From NCBI GenBank assembly GCA_938017795.1, contig CALIJZ010000021.1:1-64000 (forward strand): a DNA stretch of 64,000 nt. The letters are read 5' to 3'. The notes beneath the pieces were generated by a model. That model saw nothing but the letters and a program-made list of their open reading frames with translations. It ran no database searches and had not been told where the DNA came from. Shown here one piece after another: positions 25,378 through 34,878 of the stretch. This DNA is from an uncultured Bacteriovoracaceae bacterium (GTDB lineage Bacteria; Bdellovibrionota; Bacteriovoracia; Bacteriovoracales; Bacteriovoracaceae). Numbering within the stretch: position 1 is the stretch's first letter; each line of letters opens with the position of its first letter. Made by a program: the position numbers and the translations under genes.

Positions 25378-26484
25378 ATGAAAAAATTTCTACTTATTTT
25401 ATGCATTATTTTTAATTCTACGATATCCTATTCAAAGGAGAACAGTTCTATGCGTTCAGACTGGAAAAGTCACATTATTAAATCAAAGAGTGGATTAACA
25501 AATAAGACCTATAATCTTGAACTTATTGAGCTTGAAGGTAATGATGATGCTGAATCAATTCTCTTATTAATCCCAGGATATTTTCAAAATGCTTATAGTT
25601 TTGATTTGATGCCAGAGAAAAATATTTCTGTTATGAGATACCTTGCTGAAAAACTAAAAGTTAAAATCTTTGTTTTACACCCAAATGGCATAGGTAAGTC
25701 TGAGTATGTTAAAAAAAGCTTAATTGATGATATTGCAATTGATGATATTGATACAGCTGTTAAGTTTTTAAAAAAATTAAGGAAGAAACTTTATACCATG
25801 GCCCATTCTAATGGAGCCATTGCATTACAAGCTTACTTAGGCGGCTTAGATCGAAGTGGACGAGGTAATATTTTTGATGAAGAGGTTGCTGATCTAAGAC
25901 AAAAGCAATTTCAGGCAGTAGCGATCTCAGCTGGCAATGTTTGCATGACTGATACAAGAAATTTAAAAGTCTATGATTTTGCAAAAAACACTGGTCGTAA
26001 ATTACAAGGTTTGATTAAGCATCTCGGTTGGATTAATGGTGAGATTTTGACAAAAATTCTTTCACCTACAAAGATTTTCGGTAAACGCTCTATTGCTTAT
26101 AGCAAACTTTGGCAGTTTTTATATAATAGAGAAAATGTTTCTAAAGATGCTATGAAGGCCTTATTTGACCTAACTATTGAAGGAACAAGTGCTAGGTCTC
26201 TAGTACAATATATTGAAGCTATAAATTCAGAATGCATTCACTCAAGTGGAGGAGATCCATATTTTAGAGGTCTTTTTAATATTGAACTTCCGATTATACA
26301 ATTAACTTATGAGGTTGATTCTCTAGCCGATCCAACAGCGACGAAAAGAGATAACTTCGCGAGATATAGTTCTAAGAATAAAAAGTTTTTTATGTTTCCT
26401 AATCAAGGTCATGAAGATTTTATGATGAGCGCTATTGAGCAAGAAAACTTAAAAGAAGTTGTTAAGTTTTTTCAGTCAATTTAG
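25378..26484 (+). CDS. Secreted alpha/beta-hydrolase-like protein
   Basis: The 368-residue product has a signal peptide (cleavage probably after ISYS, about residue 19). The fold signs are ILLLIPGYFQNAY (oxyanion region), FVLHPNGIGKSEY, MAHSNGAIALQAYLGG with a Ser nucleophile elbow (H-S-N-G-A), and a late FPNQGHEDFMM with the catalytic His. The nucleophile elbow departs slightly from G-x-S-x-G. The acid residue is probably in YEVDSLADPTA. The substrate could be a lipid or ester. It starts 62 bases from the dyad and is probably controlled by the divergent TetR protein. Confidence 0.72.
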   Translation: MKKFLLILCIIFNSTISYSKENSSMRSDWKSHIIKSKSGLTNKTYNLELIELEGNDDAESILLLIPGYFQNAYSFDLMPEKNISVMRYLAEKLKVKIFVLHPNGIGKSEYVKKSLIDDIAIDDIDTAVKFLKKLRKKLYTMAHSNGAIALQAYLGGLDRSGRGNIFDEEVADLRQKQFQAVAISAGNVCMTDTRNLKVYDFAKNTGRKLQGLIKHLGWINGEILTKILSPTKIFGKRSIAYSKLWQFLYNRENVSKDAMKALFDLTIEGTSARSLVQYIEAINSECIHSSGGDPYFRGLFNIELPIIQLTYEVDSLADPTATKRDNFARYSSKNKKFFMFPNQGHEDFMMSAIEQENLKEVVKFFQSI

Positions 26485-26501
26485 ATTAAATTTTTTAATG
26501 A

Positions 26502-28025
26502 TTATAGAGAAGTAAAATACTTATTTATCAATACTCCTAGTCTTGATCTTGCCTCTAAATCATTAAGAATTTTTTTTCCTTGATAAAATCTTTCTTCAAG
26601 AAACTCTATTGGTTTTAATCCTGGTTGAATGTGAGCATAGTCTTTAGCTAGCCATCTATCCCGAGGATGGTCCCAAGGTTGAGATGAAAAAGGACTTAAT
26701 AGGTTTGTTTGAAAAACATGATAGATCGATAGTTTTTCAGATTCTAAAATATTAAATTCATACTCAATTAGTTCAGTCAAAACTGATTCTACCTTTTCAT
26801 CATCTAAATAAGATATTAGTTTGAAAGTGTTAGTCATTAGATCTCTTAAACGAAGATCTCTGCTAGGTGTAGAATGATCATAATATAATTTTCTAGCCTC
26901 ATCATTTTTGACTGGAAAGATTGTTAAATAATCTAATGTTTTGTTTTTAAAGTCTTCTAGATTTACAATATTTACTTTCCCTTCTCTTCCATAGACCATT
27001 TTTCCTTTGGATTCAAAATAATCAGTAGCACTAGTACCCTTATACTCTTGATAACCTGAATCAATTGCACTGACTCTTTCTTTGATCTTAAGCTTTAATG
27101 TCGAGATTAAGCTTTTTACTTCATTATAGGCCATGAGAGTTTCATCTTCTTTTGAAATTCCAGGATTAAATTGATTTCTTAATTGACCTTGAATTTTTTC
27201 TAAAATATCTTTATCTCCAAAACCTTCATCAAAGTTTGTAGAATAATTTTTCATCTTCTTGGAAGAAACTGTTTTAAATTTTCCATTACAATTTGCTATC
27301 GCCTTCCATGAGTTGAAGCTATATCCTTCCAGAAGTCCTCTTACTACTAGTGGGACAACCCTAATTTCAGCCGGGATTTTAGAAGTAGTTAATTTATAAG
27401 GTAAAAAAGCACCTTTTTGAATATTTACGATTGAAGCATGTCCTGGTGAAATTAGAACTTGACCACTTTTTAATTGATTATTTAAAGATTTATTTTCTAT
27501 GATTTTTATAGGATAGATATCTTTTTGAAGATGGTATTGGCCAGCTCGGTCTGACCATTCATGTAATGCTGCTTGGAAGCGTTTATCTTTATTATAACTA
27601 CTCTTCCAGTCTTTTATATTCCAGTTAAGAGTAGAGTCTAGGTCCTTCCATTTAGTCTGAAAATTTGAAGCTTTGATTCCCTGAATTGAAAACGGAAGGT
27701 TATTCATCCGTGCAAAGACAGCTCTTGCAAAAAACACAATATCAGCACAATCGGCTTTTATACCTAAGTCAATTAAAAATGAATCGTTAAGTTGTGTTTC
27801 TACCCATTGAGAATAGAGATACTCATAATCTTGAGTCCATCTTCGATTACCAATTCTCCAAACTTGACCATTATCAGCTAAATCATATGGACTAATATTT
27901 GCGTTTTTGATTTTTTGATTAGAAGAGCAATATTTTTGATCATATTCTGTGACAATTTCATAGTCGCTCATTGCAAATAACGTTGTATTGAAAACTAGAA
28001 CCATTAGAAGTAAATATTTATTCAT
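26502..28025 (-). CDS. Secreted protein, possible papain-fold cysteine hydrolase
   Basis: The 507-residue product has a signal peptide (cleavage probably after TLFA, about residue 18). ADCADIVFFARAVFARM places C93 at the start of a helix, and ISPGHASIVN places H196 at the start of a strand. That is the order of a transglutaminase/NlpC-P60-like catalytic pair. YDQKYC upstream may form a disulfide. The C-terminal half (about 250-507) is helical and of unknown fold. It is convergent with the alpha/beta-hydrolase gene (17 bases between stops). The enzymatic reading is inference from spacing alone, and a structural role cannot be excluded. Confidence 0.55.
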   Translation of the reverse strand: MNKYLLLMVLVFNTTLFAMSDYEIVTEYDQKYCSSNQKIKNANISPYDLADNGQVWRIGNRRWTQDYEYLYSQWVETQLNDSFLIDLGIKADCADIVFFARAVFARMNNLPFSIQGIKASNFQTKWKDLDSTLNWNIKDWKSSYNKDKRFQAALHEWSDRAGQYHLQKDIYPIKIIENKSLNNQLKSGQVLISPGHASIVNIQKGAFLPYKLTTSKIPAEIRVVPLVVRGLLEGYSFNSWKAIANCNGKFKTVSSKKMKNYSTNFDEGFGDKDILEKIQGQLRNQFNPGISKEDETLMAYNEVKSLISTLKLKIKERVSAIDSGYQEYKGTSATDYFESKGKMVYGREGKVNIVNLEDFKNKTLDYLTIFPVKNDEARKLYYDHSTPSRDLRLRDLMTNTFKLISYLDDEKVESVLTELIEYEFNILESEKLSIYHVFQTNLLSPFSSQPWDHPRDRWLAKDYAHIQPGLKPIEFLEERFYQGKKILNDLEARSRLGVLINKYFTSL

Positions 28026-28160
28026 TTCTTAAGTATAGAGGGATTAGAAGTGCTTACTTTATACTTATGTAATGAATACATAGACTGATAAATATATAGT
28101 CATCAAGAAAGAGGGGTTCCCAGCTAGCTTAAAAATCAAGCCAAAACCAATAGTTAGGTC

Positions 28161-29585
28161 TTATTTTCGTTTAGCTTTCTTTTTTTTCTTCTTTTTAGCA
28201 AAGGTTTTTGCTCTTGAAGTTTCTTTATCTGACATGATTTTTGTTAATTTTTCACTAACATCATTTAACTCTTCAATAAGTTTCTTTTTAACTTTTGCAG
28301 GGCTTTTAACGATTGCTTCGTAATCTTTTAACTTCTTTTTATCTTCTTTAACATATAGCTCTCTCTTACCAACTTCTTCCTTGGTCATTCTATAGATGGC
28401 CATGTCGGCAAGGTATTCAGCATACTTAAATTTCTTTTTTGAAAGATACTCAATATAAGCAGCTCTGTTTGCTTTCTTTTCAGCTTGAGCATATTGCTTT
28501 TCTTTAATGAATCTAATAATTTCATTATTTTTTATGATATTAGTCTTGCAATCAATAATTAATAACTCATATCTTCTTTTTACAACTTTTAATCTCTGAG
28601 CAGTAAATAATTGAATGATCTCTTCTGCTTTTTTAAAGATCCTAACTCCACGCTCACTAATTAAAGTGTAATTAGGAGTAACAGAACCTTTGGCCCCTAG
28701 TTTAACTTGAGCATCCTCTAAAGATAGAGATTTACCTCTTTTAAACAAAAGCTCTATCTCAATATTATTATCAACCGTTGAGTCGATATAATCCTTGATT
28801 AGATCTTTATCAATCATTTTATTTAAGTGACGATAAATTCTTTTTGCATCCCATCCTTTTGGAAGTTCTGTGATAAAAAGAGATCCACCACGCTCTTCTA
28901 TACCGAGATGAAAAATAATTTTTCCAGTCTTTTCAACTTCAACAGGAAGGGTATAATTTCTAACCCATGGTTTTAGCTTTGATGGTTTGCCCTTTTCAAT
29001 ACAAGAGATCATAGATTTAACGATGTCTTTATGATTAAAGCTTGGAATAACTGAAGAGAACCCTGTTCCAATACCTTCAGCTCCATTAAGTAACATAATT
29101 GGAAGCTTTGGTAATAACCCAAGAGGTTCAAGCTCTCTTTCATCATAATTGGGAACCATGTCAACTTGGTTCATATCATCAAATAATAAAAGCTCAGCAG
29201 TTTTACCCATTCGACATTCAATATATCTTCCGGCTGCAGCTTGAGTCTCCATTCTCTCACCGAAATAACCTTTCTTATCAATCAAAGGATAGTTATTTGA
29301 AAAGGTATAGTCTTGGGCCATATTTACAATTGAAGTTTCAATTGATGCAGGACCGTGTGGATGAAGTGTTAAGACTAACCCTGTAAGACCAGTAACCTTT
29401 ACTAATCCTTTGTTTTTGTTTTTAAAAAGCGTGTATAAAATTCTTCTTTGAGATGGCTTTAGACCATCTTGGAGGTAGGGGATTGCCCGATCCATGAGGG
29501 TATATATTTGATAAGTTCTGTATTCACTCTTGACTACTTTTTCAAGAGAGATAGTTTTTAGTTCGTTTAAATTTATTTCATCCAT
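28161..29585 (-). CDS. Type IIA DNA topoisomerase subunit A (short ParC/T4 gp52-like)
   Basis: The protein breaks and rejoins DNA for strand passage. The catalytic tyrosine is Y121 in AAAGRYIECR, preceded by HPHGPAS (76-82) and LIDKKGYFG. Downstream are MVPNYDERELEP and LLNGAEGIGTGFSSVIPS. At 474 residues it lacks the beta-propeller C-terminal domain of GyrA/ParC (normally over 700 residues) and ends in a Lys-rich tail KKKKKKKAKRK. The sequence style recalls T4 gp52 and eukaryotic topoisomerase II more than bacterial GyrA. Its partner lies 19 bases upstream in the same operon. It probably decatenates or relaxes DNA rather than supercoiling it. Confidence 0.82.
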   Translation of the reverse strand: MDEINLNELKTISLEKVVKSEYRTYQIYTLMDRAIPYLQDGLKPSQRRILYTLFKNKNKGLVKVTGLTGLVLTLHPHGPASIETSIVNMAQDYTFSNNYPLIDKKGYFGERMETQAAAGRYIECRMGKTAELLLFDDMNQVDMVPNYDERELEPLGLLPKLPIMLLNGAEGIGTGFSSVIPSFNHKDIVKSMISCIEKGKPSKLKPWVRNYTLPVEVEKTGKIIFHLGIEERGGSLFITELPKGWDAKRIYRHLNKMIDKDLIKDYIDSTVDNNIEIELLFKRGKSLSLEDAQVKLGAKGSVTPNYTLISERGVRIFKKAEEIIQLFTAQRLKVVKRRYELLIIDCKTNIIKNNEIIRFIKEKQYAQAEKKANRAAYIEYLSKKKFKYAEYLADMAIYRMTKEEVGKRELYVKEDKKKLKDYEAIVKSPAKVKKKLIEELNDVSEKLTKIMSDKETSRAKTFAKKKKKKKAKRK

Positions 29586-29604
29586 AATCTATTTTTCCGT
29601 TTTA

Positions 29605-31545
29605 TTAATCGTCTAGTAAGAGATCTTTTCTCAGTTGAGTGTCTTTTCCAAAACAAACATGGAGAATATTTTTACATTTCTTAGCATCTTTTGCCGTAAT
29701 AATTGTAAAATCATCTTTTTGTAAAACATGCTTGAAGGCCCTTTGACTCATTTCCCCGAGACCCTTATTTCTTTGAATTTCTTTTATCTTAATACCTTTT
29801 TTCTTTTTTATCTTCTCTAGTGCCTCTGGTGATTCTATATATTCCGTGCCTTTATCAGTTACGACTTCAAAAAGAGGAGCTTTAGTAATTTGAATCATTT
29901 TCATCTCAAACATTTCTGGCCAAAATGAATAGAAAAAGTTTGTTAAAAGTGTGTTGATATGTCCTCCATCAACATCGGAATCGGATAGGAAAACAATTTT
30001 TGAAAACCTTAAGATACTTGGATCAGCTGGAACTCCTATCGTAAGTCCAATAGATGCCATAATATTTGAAAATTCATCATTTGCTAGAACATCCTTAAGA
30101 GTTGCTTGAGAAACATTCATAGGCTTACCTCTAAGAGCAATACCACCTTGGTTTAGTTTATCTCTAGCTGATCTTAAACCACCAATTGCTGAATCTCCCT
30201 CACAGATAAATAAAGTACATTCTGATCTGTCTTTTCTCGCATTAGCATCTAATAGTTTTTCAATTCTTTGCTTTTTAGCTTTTTTTCCTTGTTTTGAGGC
30301 ATCTTTTAGATCTTGAAAATGAGTTCTTGTTTTTGCTCTTTGTATAATAAGTTCTAAATATTCAGGATGCTTTTTATAAAATTTCTTAATATTCTTTGTT
30401 ACAAACGCATCAATTGCTTTTTCAAGTTGATTATCTCTAACTAGTTTTCTTTTTGTTTGAGACTCAAACCTTGGATTAGGCATGACAATCCCAATAATAA
30501 AAGTAAGTCCTTGCAAAATATCATTGTCATTAACGGTGACTTTCTCTTTTTTAGCTGCTCGAGCAAGCTTTTCTTTTATATGATTAATAAAATGTCTTTT
30601 AATTCTATCGTTGTGAAATCCACCATCAAAGGTTGGAGTAGAATTTACAAATGAAATAAACTTTTCTCTATCGTCTGATTTTTTATCTACAACTAAAGCA
30701 ACGGTCATATCAATTAGACCTTTTACTTTTTTCTTTTTTGCATTAAGAGTTTCATATTTATGAGCAACCACCCCAAATTCATAAGAAGACTTAGCATTAA
30801 TTCGATGTGCTAACTCTAGAAGACCTTTTTTATAAAAATGAACTTCCTTATTAAAGATAAACTTTAAACCTGGATTATTATAAGCTAGATCGATAATTCT
30901 TTTTCTTAATAGTTCCTTATCAATCTTAGGGTTCTTATAAACTTCTTTTGCAAGCTTTACTTTTATTTTTACACCAGAAGCTCCACGAAAAGCTTTAGTT
31001 TTTGTTTTTTTAGTTTTAAGTGCACCATCAGTAAAAGTATAAGTTTGCTCTTTTTTAGAGTTGTGATGTTTTACAGTTGCTTCAAATAAATCAGAAGTTA
31101 GACAAGTTGCAGCTGCACCTAATCCATTTTGACCAAGAGTTCTAAAAAGAAAGCCTTTAGAGTCGGTCTCTTCATCTTTAAATTTTGAACCTGTTCTAAA
31201 CTCCGTATAAACTTGGGAAACTTTAGTTAATGGAAAACCGATTCCATTATCTGATATAGTTACAGTTTGGCAGTCATCAGATAAATCTACTTTTATTTCA
31301 GTAACATGATTTCTATAAAATTCATCAATACAATTATCCAAGATTTCTTCGATTGCCTTAGATTTTGCTTGGTGAAATTGAACCGTTTGAAACTTTACAC
31401 CTTTGCTGGTGTAGAGATAGGTTTCAAGTTCTTCTATATCATTACTACCAAATACAAGTGTAACCCTGTTTCGACAATGCCAGCGTTGATCTTTGCTTTC
31501 AATCTCGGCTTCTTTTATTTTTTTGCTTCTTTTAGTTGTTGCCAT
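29605..31545 (-). CDS. Type IIA DNA topoisomerase subunit B (ParE-like ATPase)
   Basis: A 646-residue ATPase subunit. The GHKL motifs are EEILDN (66-71), DNGIGFP (99-105) and GQNGLGAAA (138-146), followed by the transducer region with FVNSTPTFDGGFHND and MPNPRFESQTKRKL. The Toprim motifs are CEGDSA (448-453) and SDSDVDGGH (521-529). The RGKPMNVSQATLKDVLAN segment resembles the T4/eukaryotic arrangement. DSDVDGGH replaces the usual bacterial DADVDGSH. It is the first gene of a two-gene operon with the A subunit. Whether the organism also has gyrase cannot be seen here. Confidence 0.85.
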   Translation of the reverse strand: MATTKRSKKIKEAEIESKDQRWHCRNRVTLVFGSNDIEELETYLYTSKGVKFQTVQFHQAKSKAIEEILDNCIDEFYRNHVTEIKVDLSDDCQTVTISDNGIGFPLTKVSQVYTEFRTGSKFKDEETDSKGFLFRTLGQNGLGAAATCLTSDLFEATVKHHNSKKEQTYTFTDGALKTKKTKTKAFRGASGVKIKVKLAKEVYKNPKIDKELLRKRIIDLAYNNPGLKFIFNKEVHFYKKGLLELAHRINAKSSYEFGVVAHKYETLNAKKKKVKGLIDMTVALVVDKKSDDREKFISFVNSTPTFDGGFHNDRIKRHFINHIKEKLARAAKKEKVTVNDNDILQGLTFIIGIVMPNPRFESQTKRKLVRDNQLEKAIDAFVTKNIKKFYKKHPEYLELIIQRAKTRTHFQDLKDASKQGKKAKKQRIEKLLDANARKDRSECTLFICEGDSAIGGLRSARDKLNQGGIALRGKPMNVSQATLKDVLANDEFSNIMASIGLTIGVPADPSILRFSKIVFLSDSDVDGGHINTLLTNFFYSFWPEMFEMKMIQITKAPLFEVVTDKGTEYIESPEALEKIKKKKGIKIKEIQRNKGLGEMSQRAFKHVLQKDDFTIITAKDAKKCKNILHVCFGKDTQLRKDLLLDD

Positions 31546-31661
31546 AATCTCTTCCTAAGACTTGTTCACGATTTAAATTTTAATTTCTTATAGTTAAATT
31601 AAAACGTATAGAAAATTAAAAGTCCACTTGCGTTAGTTTAATAAGCTTAGGATAATTAAGT

Positions 31662-32279
31662 GTGAAGTATTTAATTTTATCAATTTTATTGATTTTGCCC
31701 TTAGTTGATCTTTTTGCTCTGGATATTGACACTTTTTTGACCAAAGAGTTAGAAATTGCCAAAGTTTTTTCTAAAACTAATCTTAAGTATTTAAAAGATG
31801 GAAAAAATATAATTAAAACAGATGTAAATACGCCAAAAAAATCTTTTCAAAAAATTTCAGAGAGAATTCTATTACTTCATAAAAAGCAGTGCTCATCGGT
31901 GATTTCGACGATTGGTCAATATGAAAACTATACTAACTTCTTTGATTTTGTTAACAAGAGTGAATATCAGAATAATCATATTTATTTAAAGATTAAGTTC
32001 TTTCTTATACCGCGAGAGTTCCCAATTAATGTCAAAATTGATCGATTAACTAGTGCCAAAGAATATCCGTTTATTTTTAACACTGGATTTCTTGATGGTT
32101 TGCAAGGTACTCTTAATATAAAAGAATTTAATAATAGATGTTTAATTCATTTTTCAATGGACTGGGAAGGGAGATATACGGGGATGTCTAATTTTATTTT
32201 AGAAAATTTCCTTTATACAATCGCTAAGTACGGTATGAGAAAGATGTTATTAATCACTGGACATGGACGGACATATTAA
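31662..32279 (+). CDS. Exported protein with an SRPBCC/START-like fold
   Basis: The 205-residue product has a hydrophobic signal at residues 1-19 (ends DLFA). The mature part follows the helix-grip pattern of polyketide-cyclase/START-like proteins: long strands IYLKIKFFLIPREFPINVKI, then FIFNTGFLDGLQGTLNIKEF and CLIHFSMDWEGRY, and a long C-terminal helix FILENFLYTIAKYGMRKML. Such proteins bind lipids or hydrophobic ligands. The start is a GTG. The next gene, an FHA-RDD membrane protein, begins at the base after the stop, so they are co-translated. The fold call is inference from the pattern. Confidence 0.6.
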   Translation: MKYLILSILLILPLVDLFALDIDTFLTKELEIAKVFSKTNLKYLKDGKNIIKTDVNTPKKSFQKISERILLLHKKQCSSVISTIGQYENYTNFFDFVNKSEYQNNHIYLKIKFFLIPREFPINVKIDRLTSAKEYPFIFNTGFLDGLQGTLNIKEFNNRCLIHFSMDWEGRYTGMSNFILENFLYTIAKYGMRKMLLITGHGRTY

Positions 32280-34871
32280 ATGCAAGAGTTATTAGGTTAT
32301 TTACTTTCTTTTGAAGGTTATGAAGAAAAGTTTAAGTTATCAGACGTAGCTTCCATCGGTCGAATGGATCAAAATATTAATCTTGATGTAGATGGGATTG
32401 ATTTTCGTCATTGTACATTTTATTTTCAAGATAATGTTTTATCTGTCAAAGATCACGATAGTTCAACTGGGACATTTGTGAATGATACAAAAATCTCTAG
32501 TGAGGAGATGGTCATTCTTTTTGAACATGATGTTTTACGAGTAGGGAATTTAAAAGTTGAGTTTGAACCAATTGAAAGGCCAGTTTCTGTAGGACTTCCT
32601 TCTGTTCCTCTAATGGAAGAAATACCTGAAATTCATCCCAAGCAAGAAACAATTTCGGATTTAAATAACTCAACTATGCCTCAGATTTTAGGTGCTCAAG
32701 ATATACAAGAAGACAGTTTTATCAAAAATCCTGAACTAGATGAAGCTTTTAAATCCTTTCCTGAGCCCGATATTGAAGCCAATCAAAGTATTACTAACCC
32801 TTCAGTTACAATTCCTCCAAATCTTCCAGCAGCAGATAAGATTGAACCAGATATAGCTCCGTTAACGCCTCCAAATCTTATACCTTTAAATGAGGTTGAT
32901 GAATTAAGAGCTAATCCGAGTGTTGATAAAATTCCCGAAGATTTGCCTCCAATGCCGGCTAATAAAGTGATGGGTACAAGCACAAGTGTAGATGTCACAG
33001 ACTTAAGTAACACTGAGATTCGAGATGGGTTTGAGTTTTCTGAATTAAATACCACAGAATTTGAGAATACATCTGCAAATAAATCATTTGTTACAAATAC
33101 TGTTCAATTTACAACTGGTAAGGCTAAAGAGAAGTTATCAGGATTAAAGAGTTTCTTTGGAAAATTTAAGAAAAATAAAGAACCAGTTCTAGAACCAGAG
33201 CCAACTCAAGTAAGTGTTTCTGTTGATTTAGATAGTACAGGTTTAATAGATAATTCTAAGTTTAGAAAAATTAATCGTGAGAGGTTTAAGGAAGAAGTCT
33301 TAAAGGGAGGGATTATTTTCCCTGTAAGATTACTTGCATTTATAATTGATATTAATTTAAGTATTATTCTTGGTTATATTTTAATTGAATCTGATGTGGG
33401 ACTTGATTTTATTACTTCTCCAATAAAGGGAATTTTTAGTTTCTTATTTGGTGAGAAATTTGCAGGCTTTGGGTATTATGTTGGAATTTTTTGTTTGCTT
33501 AAAATCGTATCAAACATAATCTTTAGAAGATCTTTAGGGCAGCTTGTCTCTTTGATATTTGTAGAAAAAAATAAAAAAGGTCATTTGAGAGCGCTAGGCA
33601 GAAGTTTTTTAGGATTTATTCTTGGCCCATTAATGATATTTGATTTACCAGGTTTTTTATCTAAATCAACAGCTAAAGAAGTCCTGTTATTATCGAGGTT
33701 TTATAGTACCTCTCATATCTTTTCATTTCTAAGTGCTTTGGCTTTTTCTCTGATCACTGGTTTTTTTGCTTATTATTTGCCAGTAATGAATGGAAATGAA
33801 TCAAAGCTAACTAATTTTCAATTCAAAACTGTAAACTTTACGGAATCTTCAGACCTCGAAGATATAAGTGTGTCGAACTATTTTAATATGATTCAACCAA
33901 ATCATAGGAAAACTTTTTTGAAATATCCTTATTTCAAAACTAAGAAAACTAAAAATGTAAGAAAGTATTATCCATTGTTAAGAATCTACTATCCTAAAAA
34001 GAAACTTTATATCGATTTTGAAAAAGTGGAATCATTTAACTTTAATAAACTTCTAGCTCCTACAAGGTTAACTAATCCTTTATTTGCATCTCAATATCCA
34101 ACAATTAACTTACAATTAGATAAGAAAGATTATGAAAAAGTAAAATTTATCGAAGAATTAAAGAAGCTATTAAAAGCATCTTTGGAGTTAGATAGCTCAA
34201 AGACTTTAAATCATATTTTAACTTACGGGCCCTTTGTTAAAGGTTATGTTGGACTTCGTGAGGGTTTATCTAAAACTCTTGGTAGAGATATTGAAGAAAT
34301 TAGTTTCTTTAATATTGGTGGTAAAGATTTTTTAAGAGTAAAAGCTGAAAATGGAAAGTTTGCAGCTGATAAAACTCGAGAAGAATTTTTAATGAATATA
34401 AGTGAAGAAAAAGGACTTATTTATAGATTCTTTTTTGAAAACCTTGGTTCAAGAGCTGGGGGAGATATAAATAATTTCTACCATGCATTCCTTGATAATT
34501 TAATTTGGCAGGAAGGAACCTTTAGTGAGCTGAAAGATAAAGCTGAAGCTTTTGATGTTATTGATTATTTTTTAAAACCATCTGATAGAAATCATACAGA
34601 GGAAGATCATAATAAGATTTTCAACTATTATTTTAAAATGGCTAAAAGGTTAGTCAGAGCTAAGAACGAAAAATTGAAAAAAGATTTTATTACTAAACAT
34701 GAGAGTTTTCTAAAGATGATTACTGGTTTAAATAATATGGAAAAGAAAGACTCTGATACCCTTGAAGGGAAGTTTAAACCACTACTATCAAAAAACCTTG
34801 AACTACTAGATGCTTTCAAAAATAAAAAATTAGATTTTTTTCAAATCCCAGTAAAGCAAACACAAGAGTAA
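32280..34871 (+). CDS. FHA-RDD membrane protein with a large C-terminal domain
   Basis: The 863-residue protein has three parts. An N-terminal FHA domain (about 20-95) shows ASIGRMDQN, RHCTFYF and STGTFVND, motifs that bind phosphothreonine peptides. A Pro/Glu/Asp-rich linker (about 100-300) follows. Then comes an RDD membrane region (about 345-490) starting FPVRLLAFIIDINLSIILGY, with four or so spans including RSLGQLVSLIFVEK. The last part (about 505-863) is predicted to be outside the cytoplasm, is Lys-rich and is unrecognised. I see no enzyme motif. It probably links kinase signalling to an envelope process. It is coupled to the preceding START-like gene and followed by uppP after seven bases. 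Confidence 0.78.
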   Translation: MQELLGYLLSFEGYEEKFKLSDVASIGRMDQNINLDVDGIDFRHCTFYFQDNVLSVKDHDSSTGTFVNDTKISSEEMVILFEHDVLRVGNLKVEFEPIERPVSVGLPSVPLMEEIPEIHPKQETISDLNNSTMPQILGAQDIQEDSFIKNPELDEAFKSFPEPDIEANQSITNPSVTIPPNLPAADKIEPDIAPLTPPNLIPLNEVDELRANPSVDKIPEDLPPMPANKVMGTSTSVDVTDLSNTEIRDGFEFSELNTTEFENTSANKSFVTNTVQFTTGKAKEKLSGLKSFFGKFKKNKEPVLEPEPTQVSVSVDLDSTGLIDNSKFRKINRERFKEEVLKGGIIFPVRLLAFIIDINLSIILGYILIESDVGLDFITSPIKGIFSFLFGEKFAGFGYYVGIFCLLKIVSNIIFRRSLGQLVSLIFVEKNKKGHLRALGRSFLGFILGPLMIFDLPGFLSKSTAKEVLLLSRFYSTSHIFSFLSALAFSLITGFFAYYLPVMNGNESKLTNFQFKTVNFTESSDLEDISVSNYFNMIQPNHRKTFLKYPYFKTKKTKNVRKYYPLLRIYYPKKKLYIDFEKVESFNFNKLLAPTRLTNPLFASQYPTINLQLDKKDYEKVKFIEELKKLLKASLELDSSKTLNHILTYGPFVKGYVGLREGLSKTLGRDIEEISFFNIGGKDFLRVKAENGKFAADKTREEFLMNISEEKGLIYRFFFENLGSRAGGDINNFYHAFLDNLIWQEGTFSELKDKAEAFDVIDYFLKPSDRNHTEEDHNKIFNYYFKMAKRLVRAKNEKLKKDFITKHESFLKMITGLNNMEKKDSDTLEGKFKPLLSKNLELLDAFKNKKLDFFQIPVKQTQE

Positions 34872-34878
34872 CTAGAAA

